The translations under genes were made by a program, and so were the position numbers. The notes under the pieces are model-generated. The model was not told the DNA's origin and made no database searches. It worked only from the letters and a program-made list of their open reading frames with translations. Below, one piece after another: positions 46,962 through 56,488 of a stretch of DNA of 64,000 bases. Within the stretch, counting starts at the first letter, position 1. Each line of letters opens with the position of its first letter. The DNA is from Psychrobacter namhaensis (lineage in GTDB: Bacteria; Pseudomonadota; Gammaproteobacteria; Pseudomonadales; Moraxellaceae): the NCBI RefSeq assembly GCF_016107545.1, contig NZ_JABASS010000006.1, forward strand, positions 1-64,000. The letters are read 5' to 3'.

Positions 46962-48416
46962 ATGACAGCCGATAACGATAACACCATCCAGTCACAAGGG
47001 CTGTATGTGTGGCAAGTAGACAATTTGCTCGCAGCGACAACAGCACTTGCTGGGCATTGGCAGCTCTCAGAAGAGCAAGTAAGTACCGGGCAGTCAGAGC
47101 TAGCAAAAAATGCAGTGGTGAGTAACCGTATCGCCACCGATACGCGCACCATAAAAAACGGCGACATCTTTTTGGCGCTCAGTGGTGAGAATTTTGATGG
47201 TCATGATTATATCAACATGGCGGCATCGAAAGGCGCGGTCGCTGCTATTGTCTCGCGTCCTATTTCTACGAGTATTCCGCAGTTGGTGGTGAAAGACACA
47301 CGTTTGGCGCTCGGACAATTGGCCGCGTATCGTCGCCAGCAGCATAAAGACTTGACTGTGATTGCGATTACTGGCTCTAGCGGTAAGACCACCTGTAAAG
47401 AGATGCTCGGTAGTATCTTTGGCCGACTGGCACCGACACTGATTACCCGTGGCAATCTAAACAATGATTTGGGTGTACCGATGATGCTTCTTGAGCTGTC
47501 AGATCATCATCGTTATGCCATCTTAGAGTTGGGTGCCAATCATATTGGCGAGATTGCTTACACGACTGAGATTGTCCAGCCTGACGTGGCCTGTATCTTA
47601 AATATCGGTACCGCCCATCTGGGTGAGTTTGGTAGTCGTGAAGGCATTTGCCAAACCAAAGCGGAGATTTATCACACCTTATCAGACACGCAGTTCGCCA
47701 TTGTTCCTGACAAAGATGATTTTACCAATCAGCTACGCCGTATCGCTGAAAAATACACCTCGCATGTCATTGGTTTTGGTAATACCGACGTGAGTGCGAG
47801 TCACTTGGATGTAGAGCCTGAGCGTAGTGAGTTTAAACTGCATATTGGCAACCAATTACATGACATTAACTTGCCGCTGGCAGGGGAGCATAACGTCAAC
47901 AATGCGTTAGCCGCTGCTGCTTGTGCGCATGCGTTAAATATTGCTGCGAGTGACATTGTGATTGGGCTAGAAAATGCGCGACCTGCTAAAGGCCGTTTAA
48001 ACAGTCAGCTGCTTGGGATGCATCGCTTGATTGATGACACTTATAATGCCAACCCACACTCGGTGCGTGCAGCTGCAAAAGTACTGGCGGCGCAAACGGG
48101 AATACAGGTCATGGTGTTAGGAGACATTGGAGAGCTGGGTGACGCAGCCGTTAGCGAACATCAAAGCTTGGGACGTACGATTGCGACTACTGGTATTGAC
48201 GTACTGCTTTGTGTTGGTGAATATGCGCCTTACACTGTGGCGGGTGCGCAAGAGATTTCTGATATCAGTGCCCATGCTTTTACCGATAAAGACCTTTTAC
48301 TACAGTATTTACAACCGTATTTGCAGGCGCAACAGTCTCAGCCTTGCACTGTGCTGTTCAAAGGCTCTCGTTCCATGCAGATGGAAACCCTTATTCATGC
48401 GCTAGTAGAGGAGTAG
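46962..48416 (+). CDS. murF: UDP-N-acetylmuramoyl-tripeptide-D-alanyl-D-alanine ligase MurF
   Basis: Adds D-Ala-D-Ala to make the UDP-MurNAc-pentapeptide. It is 484 residues against 452 in E. coli. IATDTRTIKNGDIFLAL opens the UDP-binding domain, ITGSSGKTTCKEML is the ATP loop, NNDLGVPMMLL follows, and LIDDTYNANPHSVRAA is the family signature of the C-terminal domain. The first about 45 residues are longer than usual. AAGGTAAG precedes the ATG. 84 bp after murE and three bases before mraY. Confidence 0.96.
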   Translation: MTADNDNTIQSQGLYVWQVDNLLAATTALAGHWQLSEEQVSTGQSELAKNAVVSNRIATDTRTIKNGDIFLALSGENFDGHDYINMAASKGAVAAIVSRPISTSIPQLVVKDTRLALGQLAAYRRQQHKDLTVIAITGSSGKTTCKEMLGSIFGRLAPTLITRGNLNNDLGVPMMLLELSDHHRYAILELGANHIGEIAYTTEIVQPDVACILNIGTAHLGEFGSREGICQTKAEIYHTLSDTQFAIVPDKDDFTNQLRRIAEKYTSHVIGFGNTDVSASHLDVEPERSEFKLHIGNQLHDINLPLAGEHNVNNALAAAACAHALNIAASDIVIGLENARPAKGRLNSQLLGMHRLIDDTYNANPHSVRAAAKVLAAQTGIQVMVLGDIGELGDAAVSEHQSLGRTIATTGIDVLLCVGEYAPYTVAGAQEISDISAHAFTDKDLLLQYLQPYLQAQQSQPCTVLFKGSRSMQMETLIHALVEE

Positions 48417-48419
48417 GCG

Positions 48420-49538
48420 GTGTTAGTTTGGTTGTTTGGCTGGCTTGGCCAGTATTATACACCGTTTTCTGCGGTTTCCTCACTCACGCTACGTGCGTTA
48501 CTCGCGGTCATTACCGCCCTCGCATTCAGCATGATTTTTGGCGGGCGTGTCATTCGGCGTCTACGGGCGCTTAAGTATGGTCAGGCCATTCGCAATGATG
48601 GTCCGCAATCGCATTTGGCCAAAACTGGCACACCGACCATGGGTGGGGTGCTGATTTTGAGCGCGATTGGGGTATCGACCTTGCTGTGGGCTCGTTTGAA
48701 CAATCCGTATGTTTGGATTTTGCTCGTTGTGATGGTTGTCTTTGGCGCAGTCGGCTGGGCGGATGATTGGCTCAAGATTAAATACAAAGATCCGAAAGGG
48801 TTAATCGCGCGCAAAAAGTACTTTTGGTTATCCATGGGGGCGTTATTCGTCGGCGTTTCTTTGTATTATATCGCGACGCTCCAACCAGATGTCGCCACCA
48901 CTCGTGAGATGCAAGACTTGTTATTGCCCATCTTTAAGGATTGGATGATTCCGTTTTCGGCGGTGCCTTTTGGTATTGGTTTTATTATTTTTACGTATTT
49001 TGTGATTAATGGCGCGTCTAACGCTGTTAATTTAACCGACGGCTTGGATGGCTTGGCAATTTTGCCTGTGGTCTTGGTCGCGGCAGGTCTGGGTGCCATG
49101 GCTTATGTGTCAGGCGACGTACGTTTTGCTGATTACTTGCATGTGCCTTATATTGCTTACAACTCTGAAGTGATTATTGTCTGCGGTGCGATGATTGGCG
49201 CCGGACTTGGTTTCTTATGGTTCAATGCTCATCCAGCGCAAGTGTTTATGGGTGATGTTGGGGCGCTAGCACTGGGTGCGATGCTCGGTACCATAGCCGT
49301 CATGACGCGGCAAGAGATTGCTTTTGCGATTATGGGCGGGCTATTTGTGGCCGAAGCGCTGTCAGTGATGTTACAAGTTGGTTCGTATAAACTGCGCAAA
49401 AAACGCGTCTTTCGTATGGCACCACTGCATCATCACTTTGAAGAAATTGGCTGGAAAGAGACGCAAGTGGTGGCAAGGTTTTGGATCATTGCCATCATAT
49501 TGGTCATCCTTGGGTTAATGACGCTCAAACTGCGTTAA
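48420..49538 (+). CDS. mraY: phospho-N-acetylmuramoyl-pentapeptide transferase MraY
   Basis: Inner-membrane enzyme that makes lipid I from UDP-MurNAc-pentapeptide and undecaprenyl phosphate. It is 372 residues with about ten TM helices. Active-site segments include [41 protein letters not shown] and [15 protein letters not shown]. The start is a GTG three bases after the murF stop, with GAGGAG just upstream. It is the last gene of the wall cluster here: murD, ftsW, murG, murC and ftsQAZ do not follow. Confidence 0.97.
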   Translation: MLVWLFGWLGQYYTPFSAVSSLTLRALLAVITALAFSMIFGGRVIRRLRALKYGQAIRNDGPQSHLAKTGTPTMGGVLILSAIGVSTLLWARLNNPYVWILLVVMVVFGAVGWADDWLKIKYKDPKGLIARKKYFWLSMGALFVGVSLYYIATLQPDVATTREMQDLLLPIFKDWMIPFSAVPFGIGFIIFTYFVINGASNAVNLTDGLDGLAILPVVLVAAGLGAMAYVSGDVRFADYLHVPYIAYNSEVIIVCGAMIGAGLGFLWFNAHPAQVFMGDVGALALGAMLGTIAVMTRQEIAFAIMGGLFVAEALSVMLQVGSYKLRKKRVFRMAPLHHHFEEIGWKETQVVARFWIIAIILVILGLMTLKLR

Positions 49539-49575
49539 AGCAGACATACCTGATTGATGGTTTTATCATTCAATC

Positions 49576-49611
49576 AAAAGCCATCTCACATGTGATTGAG
49601 GTGGCTTTTTT
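49576..49611 (+). terminator. intrinsic terminator of the division/wall cluster
   Basis: Stem AAAAGCCA-T-CTCA / TGAG-G-TGGCTTTT (one T-G pair) with an 8-nt loop and a T run. Confidence 0.88.
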
Positions 49612-49680
49612 ATTGCGCCTTTTATTACTTAGCGAGTCTGAACTTTGTTAAAATACTCGCCATATTGCGATGATCTTGAG

Positions 49681-50640
49681 ATGCTTGTGTCCTTATTTGT
49701 TTGCCCGCTTTGTCAATCACCACTACAGCCCGCGTTAGATACGTGGCGCTGTGATGGCAGCTTAAACCCTAAACAAACTGTCCATACTTTTGATGTGGCG
49801 CGGCAGGGCTATGTCAATCTGTTGCCCGTGCAACAAAAGAAGTCCAAGACCCCAGGCGATAGCCAAGCGTCTATCGAGGCGCGAAAGCGCTTTTTGAATA
49901 AGGGACATTATAAAAAGTTGCAAGCGTTAATTGGTCAGACAATGGGGCAGTTACTCGCGCAGCGTGAGCCAGTAGCGACATCGCATAACGTGCCTGTGAA
50001 CTGGTTAGATATCGGTTGCGGTGAGGGCTACTACACGCAGGCTATGGCAAAAATGGCGTCAGATACCACAGTTACCATAGATGCCTTAATCGCAGCTGAC
50101 ATCAGCAAGCCTGCATTGGTTGAATTGGCGAAAGAGAGCAAGGCGGCGGGAAGGCTTTGGTATCAGAAAAACACAGATAACACCGACAAGGCAACCGCCA
50201 TTTATCCCCTCGTAACGAGCGCCGCTCATCTACCGTTACGTGCTCACAGTATGACGGGTATCAGCAGTATTTTTAGTCCGATTTTGCCTAAGGCTTTTGC
50301 TGAGGTGTTGACTGACAATGGCTATTTAATCATTGCCAAACCAGATGAGGGGCATTTAGCGTCAATGCGTGAGGCGTTATTTGATAGCGTCCGCGAGCAC
50401 GATTCAGATAAGTTCCTACAAGAATTAGCCCCATATTTTACTCTGATGAATACTTATCGCGTCAGTGCTGAGATGTCTTTGTCAGCCGATGATTTGGCTG
50501 ATCTAATGACCATGACCCCGTATGCCTATCGTGCCAAAAGTGAGAAAAGACAAGCGTTAGTGGCCACCGTTGAAAAAGAGGCGTTTAGGACTGAGGCCAG
50601 ATTTGTGGTTTATGTTTTGCAAAGAGCGCTTGTTAAATAG
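49681..50640 (+). CDS. rlmA: 23S rRNA (guanine745-N1)-methyltransferase RlmA
   Basis: SAM-dependent methylation of 23S G745. About 319 residues. An N-terminal zinc finger has CPLC and a later Cys and His (WRCDG, THVHTFD-like). GYVNLLPVQQKKSKTPGDS and FLNKGHYKKL are close to E. coli RlmA. The SAM motif is WLDIGCGEGYYTQA. The frame is open from a TTG at 49645; the ATG at 49681 or GTG at 49687 is more likely, with TTGAG just ahead. It follows the terminator of the wall cluster and appears to be its own unit. Confidence 0.92.
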   Translation: MLVSLFVCPLCQSPLQPALDTWRCDGSLNPKQTVHTFDVARQGYVNLLPVQQKKSKTPGDSQASIEARKRFLNKGHYKKLQALIGQTMGQLLAQREPVATSHNVPVNWLDIGCGEGYYTQAMAKMASDTTVTIDALIAADISKPALVELAKESKAAGRLWYQKNTDNTDKATAIYPLVTSAAHLPLRAHSMTGISSIFSPILPKAFAEVLTDNGYLIIAKPDEGHLASMREALFDSVREHDSDKFLQELAPYFTLMNTYRVSAEMSLSADDLADLMTMTPYAYRAKSEKRQALVATVEKEAFRTEARFVVYVLQRALVK

Positions 50641-50789
50641 CGTTTGTTATCACTAAAAACCCCAGTATTTTCATAGCTGTAGTCGAAGCGTGGCATCTCT
50701 AAATAAATCGAGCAGTTACGCTTTGACAGCATAAATCACTTAGACATCCCAATTGACTCTATGTCATTATTCAAATCGAAATCAATATC

Positions 50790-50832
50790 TTATGAGTTTA
50801 GGCAGGTTGCACGGCACTGCCTAAACTCATAA
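50790..50832. repeat. perfect 16-bp inverted repeat upstream of the PepSY gene
   Basis: TTATGAGTTTAGGCAG and its exact complement enclose an 11-nt loop, 40 bp before the PepSY ATG. There is no T-run on either side, so it is not a normal terminator. It could be a regulator site or a leader hairpin. Confidence 0.85.
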
Positions 50833-50871
50833 ACAGTCTTTAGAAAAATTGGAGCACTCTAGGGTAACACT

Positions 50872-51450
50872 ATGAAAAAACTATCAACATTGAGCAAACC
50901 TCTCGTAATGGCACTAAGTATGGCCAGTATCAGTGTGGCAACTGTGGCAGTCAGTCAAGCTGCTACCTCCAAAGCCCCGAGTAGTGAGCTACAGGCGGCT
51001 TCACAGAGCAAGATTGATCTAGAGCAAGCGCTGTTACTCGCCAATAAAGCAGTGAAAGGGGACATCGTCAGTGTAGAGTATGATCAAGAAGATCGTACGG
51101 TAAATGGAAATTATGAGATCAAAATTATTACCAATAATAATGAACAGGAAGTAAAAGTCCACGCCAATACAGGTAAGGTCACAAAAGAGGAAGTAGAGCG
51201 CTTAGATAAAGAGGATTTGGCAGAATACAAAGCCATGAAACAAGCTAAACTTACCTTGACGCAAGCCATCAGCAAGGCCAACCAAACCCTAAAAGGTACC
51301 GTGCTAGAAGCTGAGTTTGAGACAGATTTTGGCAAACCTGTCTATAAGGTTGAAATTGGTAAAGACAATCAGGTTTATAAAATCGTTGTTGATAGCACGA
51401 CTGGTAATATCATTCGCAGTCAAGCCCGCGCCGCGGATAGTGATGACTAA
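50872..51450 (+). CDS. exported PepSY domain protein
   Basis: 192 residues. A Sec signal peptide (MKKLSTLSKPLVMALSMA to SQAA) is cleaved near residue 30. Two PepSY repeats follow: about 48-105 (IDLEQALLLANKAVKGDIVSV, then HANTGKVT) and about 125-187 (LTLTQAISKANQTLKGTVLEA, then DSTTGNII). PepSY domains are periplasmic and are thought to inhibit proteases or sense ligands. The C-terminus is acidic. AGGGTAA lies before the ATG. Single-gene unit with its own terminator and an unusual upstream inverted repeat. Confidence 0.85.
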   Translation: MKKLSTLSKPLVMALSMASISVATVAVSQAATSKAPSSELQAASQSKIDLEQALLLANKAVKGDIVSVEYDQEDRTVNGNYEIKIITNNNEQEVKVHANTGKVTKEEVERLDKEDLAEYKAMKQAKLTLTQAISKANQTLKGTVLEAEFETDFGKPVYKVEIGKDNQVYKIVVDSTTGNIIRSQARAADSDD

Positions 51451-51470
51451 TTGCTGAGGTTCTACTTGAT

Positions 51471-51506
51471 CCTAAGCCTTTTCAATGACGGCTTAGGGTT
51501 TTCTTT
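51471..51506 (+). terminator. intrinsic terminator of the PepSY gene
   Basis: Stem CCTAAGCC / GGCTTAGG with an 11-nt loop, followed by GTTTTCTTTT. Confidence 0.85.
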
Positions 51507-52063
51507 TCTGGTAGAATGATGAGCGTATAAAGTCTATTTTTTATCCGACAGCATCGCTGCCAGTCTGATAGTGTCTTACTTTGAATGTGCTAGTGTGCTA
51601 ACATTAGTGCCATTATTAAAAGGATATTGCTGTGGCGCCTAGTTATAGGCCTAGCTATAATAGTAACAAAGTCACAGCATGTCATGCGATATAAACCTTA
51701 CTATAAAGATGAATATGCCAATCTAGTTGTCTCTCCCCCTCCTCAGTAAATAATTGCTCCCTATAGCAATTACTCTCATAGAGCGTCTGACGCTTTTTCC
51801 TGTGCACGTGCACGGCTTTAATGTTTGTATCCATAATCGATTTATCTATTGAGTTATTAAGAGCAAGCTATTAAAGGCAAGTTATGACAATAACTCGCTC
51901 AATATGATGGTTCACATTTTTGTATTCGTTATTTAATGGGCGTTGTGCCTAGCTAAAAATGTGTTAGACCTTTGATTTTAAGTATCTCTTATTTGAGATA
52001 TTTCTTATCTCAAATATCGCGATTATTGACAGACTAAAGCAGTTTCTAAAAACTGAGTTCAAC
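51507..52063. other. intergenic region upstream of the SulP gene
   Basis: About 560 bp, AT-rich. A short hairpin AGCG/CGCT followed by T5 near 51783-51799 is a weak terminator-like element. I find no ORF with a ribosome site. It may contain promoter or leader RNA for the SulP gene, but nothing specific is recognisable. Confidence 0.45.
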
Positions 52064-53563
52064 ATGTTAAATACCATTAAAGAGCATTGGTTATCCAATG
52101 TTAGAGCCGACGTCCTAGCTGGTACGGTCGTTGCTCTAGCCCTTATCCCTGAAGCCATTGCTTTTTCGATCATTGCCGGTGTTGATCCCCAAGTTGGATT
52201 GTACGCCTCATTTTGTATTGCCGTAGTGATTGCTTTCGTTGGCGGACGTCCGGCGATGATTTCAGCCGCAACCGGCGCGATGGCATTACTCATGGTCACG
52301 CTGGTGAGAGAGCATGGCTTGCAATATCTACTGGCTGCCAGTGTCTTGACAGGGGTCATACAAATTATCTTTGGCTTTTTAAAGCTGGGTAATTTGATGA
52401 AGTATGTCTCTCAATCTGTTGTCCTAGGCTTTATTAATGCCTTGGCGATTTTGATTTTCATGTCGCAGATCCCCGAGCTGATGCCGCAAGACGGCTCAAA
52501 CCTAATACACGTCTATGGTCTTGTGGCTCTCGGTCTAGTGATCATCTATGGTTATCCCTACCTCCCAAAAATCGGCAAAGTGATTCCGTCACCGCTGGTC
52601 AGTATTGTACTGGTGACGGCAGTCGCTATTTTATTAGGCGCAGAGGCGCGCACCATCAATGATATGGGTCAGCTACCGGATACCTTACCCATATTTTTAC
52701 TGCCTGATATTCCTTTAAACTTAGATACTCTACTCATTATTTTGCCGTATGCCATCAGTCTTGCGATCGTCGGTTTGCTTGAGTCTATGATGACCATGAC
52801 CATTGTGGATGACTTAACCGATACCAAAGGTGATCGCACCCAAGAGTGTAAAGGTCAGGGTATAGCCAATGTCGTCAGTGGTTTTTTTGGTGGTATGGCA
52901 GGCTGTGCCATGATTGGACAGTCTATCATCAATGTAAAATCTGGCGGATACACACGTCTCTCGACCTTGGTTGCTGGGGTGTTTTTACTATTAATGGTGG
53001 TGTTCTTAAGCGACTGGTTAAAGATTATTCCAATGGCTGCATTAGTCGCTGTGATGATTATGGTATCAATTGGTACGTTTAACTGGGGTTCTTTTAAAGA
53101 GCTAAAAACGAAGCCATTACAAAGTAATATCGTCATGATCTCCACGGTTGCGGTAGTGGTCGCGACTCATAACTTGGCGTATGGCGTGCTCATTGGTGTA
53201 TTACTATCAGCGCTATTTTTTGCCAATAAGATTGAGCGTTATATGAGCGTGCATACGCAATTAGATGAAGCAGAACGAACGCGTTATTATCAGGTCGATG
53301 GACAAGTTTTTTTCTCATCAGCTGAGCGCTTGATTGACTCATTTGATATCAAAGAGTCTGTCTCTAAAGTGGTCATTGATGTATCGCGAGCGCACTTTTG
53401 GGATGTGACGGCCGTCGCTGCCATAGACAAAGTCATGATTAAGTTTCGCCGCGAAGGGACTGACGTTGAGCTGATAGGTCTCAATGAAGCAAGCCAAGCG
53501 ATGATAGAAAAATTCGGCGTGCATGACAAACCTGATGCCGAGCAAAGCTTGGATGCTCATTAA
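52064..53563 (+). CDS. SulP family inorganic anion transporter
   Basis: A 499-residue SLC26/SulP transporter. The N-terminal TM domain starts [36 protein letters not shown], the family signature, with [17 protein letters not shown] after it. About 11-12 helices span to residue 390. A STAS domain occupies about 405-490 ([35 protein letters not shown]). Substrate could be sulfate, bicarbonate or another anion; the family does not tell. No carbonic anhydrase lies beside it, and the next gene is sulfur-related, which weakly favours sulfate. The ribosome site is weak. Confidence 0.9.
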   Translation: MLNTIKEHWLSNVRADVLAGTVVALALIPEAIAFSIIAGVDPQVGLYASFCIAVVIAFVGGRPAMISAATGAMALLMVTLVREHGLQYLLAASVLTGVIQIIFGFLKLGNLMKYVSQSVVLGFINALAILIFMSQIPELMPQDGSNLIHVYGLVALGLVIIYGYPYLPKIGKVIPSPLVSIVLVTAVAILLGAEARTINDMGQLPDTLPIFLLPDIPLNLDTLLIILPYAISLAIVGLLESMMTMTIVDDLTDTKGDRTQECKGQGIANVVSGFFGGMAGCAMIGQSIINVKSGGYTRLSTLVAGVFLLLMVVFLSDWLKIIPMAALVAVMIMVSIGTFNWGSFKELKTKPLQSNIVMISTVAVVVATHNLAYGVLIGVLLSALFFANKIERYMSVHTQLDEAERTRYYQVDGQVFFSSAERLIDSFDIKESVSKVVIDVSRAHFWDVTAVAAIDKVMIKFRREGTDVELIGLNEASQAMIEKFGVHDKPDAEQSLDAH

Positions 53564-53847
53564 TATCAAGCATTAGCAATGTCGTTTTTAAGGATATATA
53601 AGGATAAAAATTGAAATCTAACAAAGTATAAGGTACTAAGTGAGTTCAAACCACAGAAACGGTGACCGAACAATACGGCAGAAGCGTAGAGAGTCTTAAA
53701 AATAATCAGGTTAATATATGTTATTGTATATTGATTGCTGCCTTGAGTGTGTGCTAGTTTTATTAAATACCGTGGCTTCGCGTCATTCTAACAGTGTTTA
53801 TCTGTCAAGAGCAGTCGTTTAGTTGATTTAATAATAAGGACAAGGCT

Positions 53848-55197
53848 ATGCTATTAGAAAAGATTAAAACACCTGGTCTTTCGCACTTATCTTATCTAGT
53901 GGGATCAGGCGGGCAGGCCGCGGTGATCGACCCACGTCGTGATTGTGCGATATATGTAGAGAAGGCACGAGCAGCAGGACTTCAGATCACTCATATCTTC
54001 GAGACGCACCGTAATGAAGATTTGGTTTCTGGCGCGCCGATCTTAGCAGCGTTGACGGGCGCATCGGTACTGCATGGTCCCAATCCAGAGAAACCGATTG
54101 CCTATGCGCAGACCGCACGTGACGGTGATTGCTTTACTCTCGGTCAACTTAAAATCCGTGTACTAGAAACGCCCGGCCACACTGATGACCACCTTGCTTA
54201 CGCTCTGTTTGATAGTGCTTATCCAGAGAAGGCGGTGGGCGTTTTTACGGGTGATGCTCTGTTTGTTGGTGATGTTGGCCGTACTGATTTTTATCCTGAT
54301 CGCCGCAAAGAAGTGGCAGGTCTGCTTTATGACTCACTACAAGATATCCTTGCATTAGGTGATCAAGCCATTATTTACCCAGCGCACGGTGCCGGGTCCG
54401 TCTGCGGGTCAGGCATGGCAGAGCGTGAGTTCTCTACCGTTGGTCACGAGAGATTGAATAACCCGCGTTTACAGATTACCGACCGGAATGCTTTCATTGA
54501 GTTTAAGGTTGGCGAAAATCATTATCAGCCGCCCTATTTTCGACTGATGGAGCGCCTCAATATGGAAGGTGGTGATGCGCCGCCAACCGTGATGCGGCCG
54601 CGTAACCTTTCGCTTGATCAACTAAACAGCTGTGATGCTGATCATCTTATCGATATTCGCGAGCCAATGGCTTATGCTTCAGGGCACCTGCCTGGATCTA
54701 TGAGCTTACCTGTGAATATGCTCCCAGCTTTTGCTGGCTGGTTTGTGCAAGAAGGACAAAGCATCGCACTGATTGCCTCTGATGAAGAGCAGCTTGCTAC
54801 TGCCATGGAGCATCTGGTACGAATCGCCCTTGATAATGTAGTGGGTGGCTATGTGGGCGTGGTACCGGCTGCTGCCAAAGGGGAGCAAATGCAACAAACT
54901 CCTATGATCGGTACGTCTGAAGTTGAGGATCGTCTTAATAACGCTGAATGCTGGACACTGCTTGATGTTCGCGATATTGATGAACGAAATACCACTGCGA
55001 TTGAAGGATCACAGCATATCTATGTTGGGCATCTAAATGAACGTTGGCGAGAACTCGATCCGAGCCGCCACTACACAGTAATGTGTGCCAGTGGTGCTCG
55101 AGCGACAGTAGCGGCAGGATGGCTTGCCAGTCGTGGTTTTGAAAACGTTGATATTTATCTAGGGTCAATGGGAGCATGGCAAGCCGCGCATGACTGA
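53848..55197 (+). CDS. ETHE1-like MBL-fold sulfur dioxygenase with two rhodanese domains
   Basis: 449 residues. The metallo-beta-lactamase domain (about 1-240) has FETHRNEDLVSG in place of the usual HxHxDH. The three mononuclear-iron ligands of ETHE1-type persulfide dioxygenases are kept: His54, His111 (TPGHTDDH) and Asp136 (FTGDALFVGD). A first rhodanese domain (about 265-355) lacks the catalytic Cys. The second (about 370-449) keeps it as Cys413 in MCASGARATVAAG. The likely role is oxidation of persulfide to sulfite, with the rhodanese passing sulfane sulfur; it is cytosolic. AAGGACAAG precedes the ATG. Its neighbours are a SulP gene and, further on, a TauE/SafE gene. Confidence 0.85.
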   Translation: MLLEKIKTPGLSHLSYLVGSGGQAAVIDPRRDCAIYVEKARAAGLQITHIFETHRNEDLVSGAPILAALTGASVLHGPNPEKPIAYAQTARDGDCFTLGQLKIRVLETPGHTDDHLAYALFDSAYPEKAVGVFTGDALFVGDVGRTDFYPDRRKEVAGLLYDSLQDILALGDQAIIYPAHGAGSVCGSGMAEREFSTVGHERLNNPRLQITDRNAFIEFKVGENHYQPPYFRLMERLNMEGGDAPPTVMRPRNLSLDQLNSCDADHLIDIREPMAYASGHLPGSMSLPVNMLPAFAGWFVQEGQSIALIASDEEQLATAMEHLVRIALDNVVGGYVGVVPAAAKGEQMQQTPMIGTSEVEDRLNNAECWTLLDVRDIDERNTTAIEGSQHIYVGHLNERWRELDPSRHYTVMCASGARATVAAGWLASRGFENVDIYLGSMGAWQAAHD

Positions 55198-55279
55198 TGG
55201 ATTTCTGTTTTTATTCACGAGATAAGCCGTCAAACAGAGAGCGTACATGGCTTATCTAGGTGATTTATTCTCTAAAAGA

Positions 55280-55320
55280 AAAGATGGCCCCAATTAAAGG
55301 CACCATCTTTCTTATTTTTT
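55280..55320. terminator. intrinsic terminator between convergent genes
   Basis: Stem AAAGATGG / CCATCTTT with a 15-nt loop, followed by CTTATTTTTT on the + strand and preceded by A-rich sequence. Confidence 0.78.
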
Positions 55321-55351
55321 TATGTGACTTTTTATGCAACAAAGATAACCA

Positions 55352-56056
55352 CTACTGACTAGTAAACGTCACCGGTTTAGTATCATGACTAGCAGGCTGA
55401 CTGATAGTCACCTTGCTCGCTAGAATGTCGCCTCTGGCATTGATCTTGTAGCATTCTGAGGAAGTACCTGCAGGATCATAGCTGAGGAGCAAATTGTTTG
55501 ACGTCTCTATACAGAACCACGCCGTGTTATTGGTATCTCGAGTCAGAGACCAGTCTTGCTGGTAATTGCCTATTTTTTTGCGCATGCTGTTGTCCGTGTA
55601 GACATTTTCAGTCATTAATGCGCTTGAGTCACCAATGGTAGCCATCTTAGGTATAGTGCTCGTTTGGTTCGATAGTGAATACTTGCCCGTACTGTCAGTA
55701 AATCCATGAAACACCAATGGGTTCAAGGTAAAGTAGTTGATAGCGACGGACTGATCAGTGATTTGGTTGTTTACTTTATTGATCGTGTTTACTTCGGCCC
55801 CTTGTACGGGTTTATTGTTGAAGCGCATGCTGCCTTTAGGCGTGACTTGAATATCTGCTGAGACGCTTTGATTGCCTACGACGGCCACCAATTTTTCGCT
55901 CCGTTGTTTGGTATAAATATTGAGCATAGCAGTCTCAATAGGATACTGCGTAACGATATTGTTTTGATTGGTATTGCCTAATACCCCACCATTCATACCG
56001 CCAGCACAAGCGCTTAATCCCAGCCCTGTAAGCACACACAATCCTAGTGTTTTCAT
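55352..56056 (-). CDS. hypothetical lipoprotein
   Basis: A 234-residue protein with a clear lipoprotein signal: MKTLGLCVLTGLGLSAC, lipobox LSAC (Cys17), then a Gly/Asn-rich linker. The rest reads as a globular, beta-rich envelope domain with two Cys near the end (WFCIET and ECYKI) that could form a disulfide. I recognise no family. AGGGATT lies before the ATG. It is convergent with the sulfur dioxygenase gene and has no close partner on its own strand. The export call is firm; the function is unknown. Confidence 0.75.
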   Translation of the reverse strand: MKTLGLCVLTGLGLSACAGGMNGGVLGNTNQNNIVTQYPIETAMLNIYTKQRSEKLVAVVGNQSVSADIQVTPKGSMRFNNKPVQGAEVNTINKVNNQITDQSVAINYFTLNPLVFHGFTDSTGKYSLSNQTSTIPKMATIGDSSALMTENVYTDNSMRKKIGNYQQDWSLTRDTNNTAWFCIETSNNLLLSYDPAGTSSECYKINARGDILASKVTISQPASHDTKPVTFTSQ

Positions 56057-56488
56057 GGTTTAATCCCTCAATTTGTTTAAATAAATACTATCAATATCTA
56101 CTATAATCCAATTTTTAAGCAAAGACATCTGCCAACCGTCTTAGACTTGCTGTTATTACAGCACTATAACAACCAGCAATTTTCCAGTGCGATAAGAAAT
56201 AAAAAACCTCTGCTAACACTGCGCATAAAATGATCAACTAGGACAGTGTTAATAAAATCATACGGAATGTTTGTGACACTTTTCATGGATCGATCAGCGC
56301 CGATATTGATAAAAGTTTTATCTCGACTATGTTGCTTTTATAGTCTTTGTCTCGTTTCTTTTGTCTCATTTCTATAAAAATCATTCAGGCAGCAGGAGAT
56401 AATAAGTATCAACTGAAGAAGACGTTACCAGTCACTTAGACGTTATCGCAACGCAATCCAAAGTGATGCTAGAGTAGGAAGAATGTAC
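56057..56488. other. intergenic region between the lipoprotein gene and the TauE/SafE gene
   Basis: 432 bp, AT-rich. It must include the promoter of the lipoprotein gene and the 3' end of the methionine-synthase unit, but I find no convincing terminator hairpin, ORF or repeat. Confidence 0.45.

Noticed and set aside
51783..51799. Short hairpin AGCG/CGCT followed by T5 as a terminator
   Set aside because: Only a 4-bp stem, and no gene ends nearby; a stronger terminator already follows the PepSY gene.
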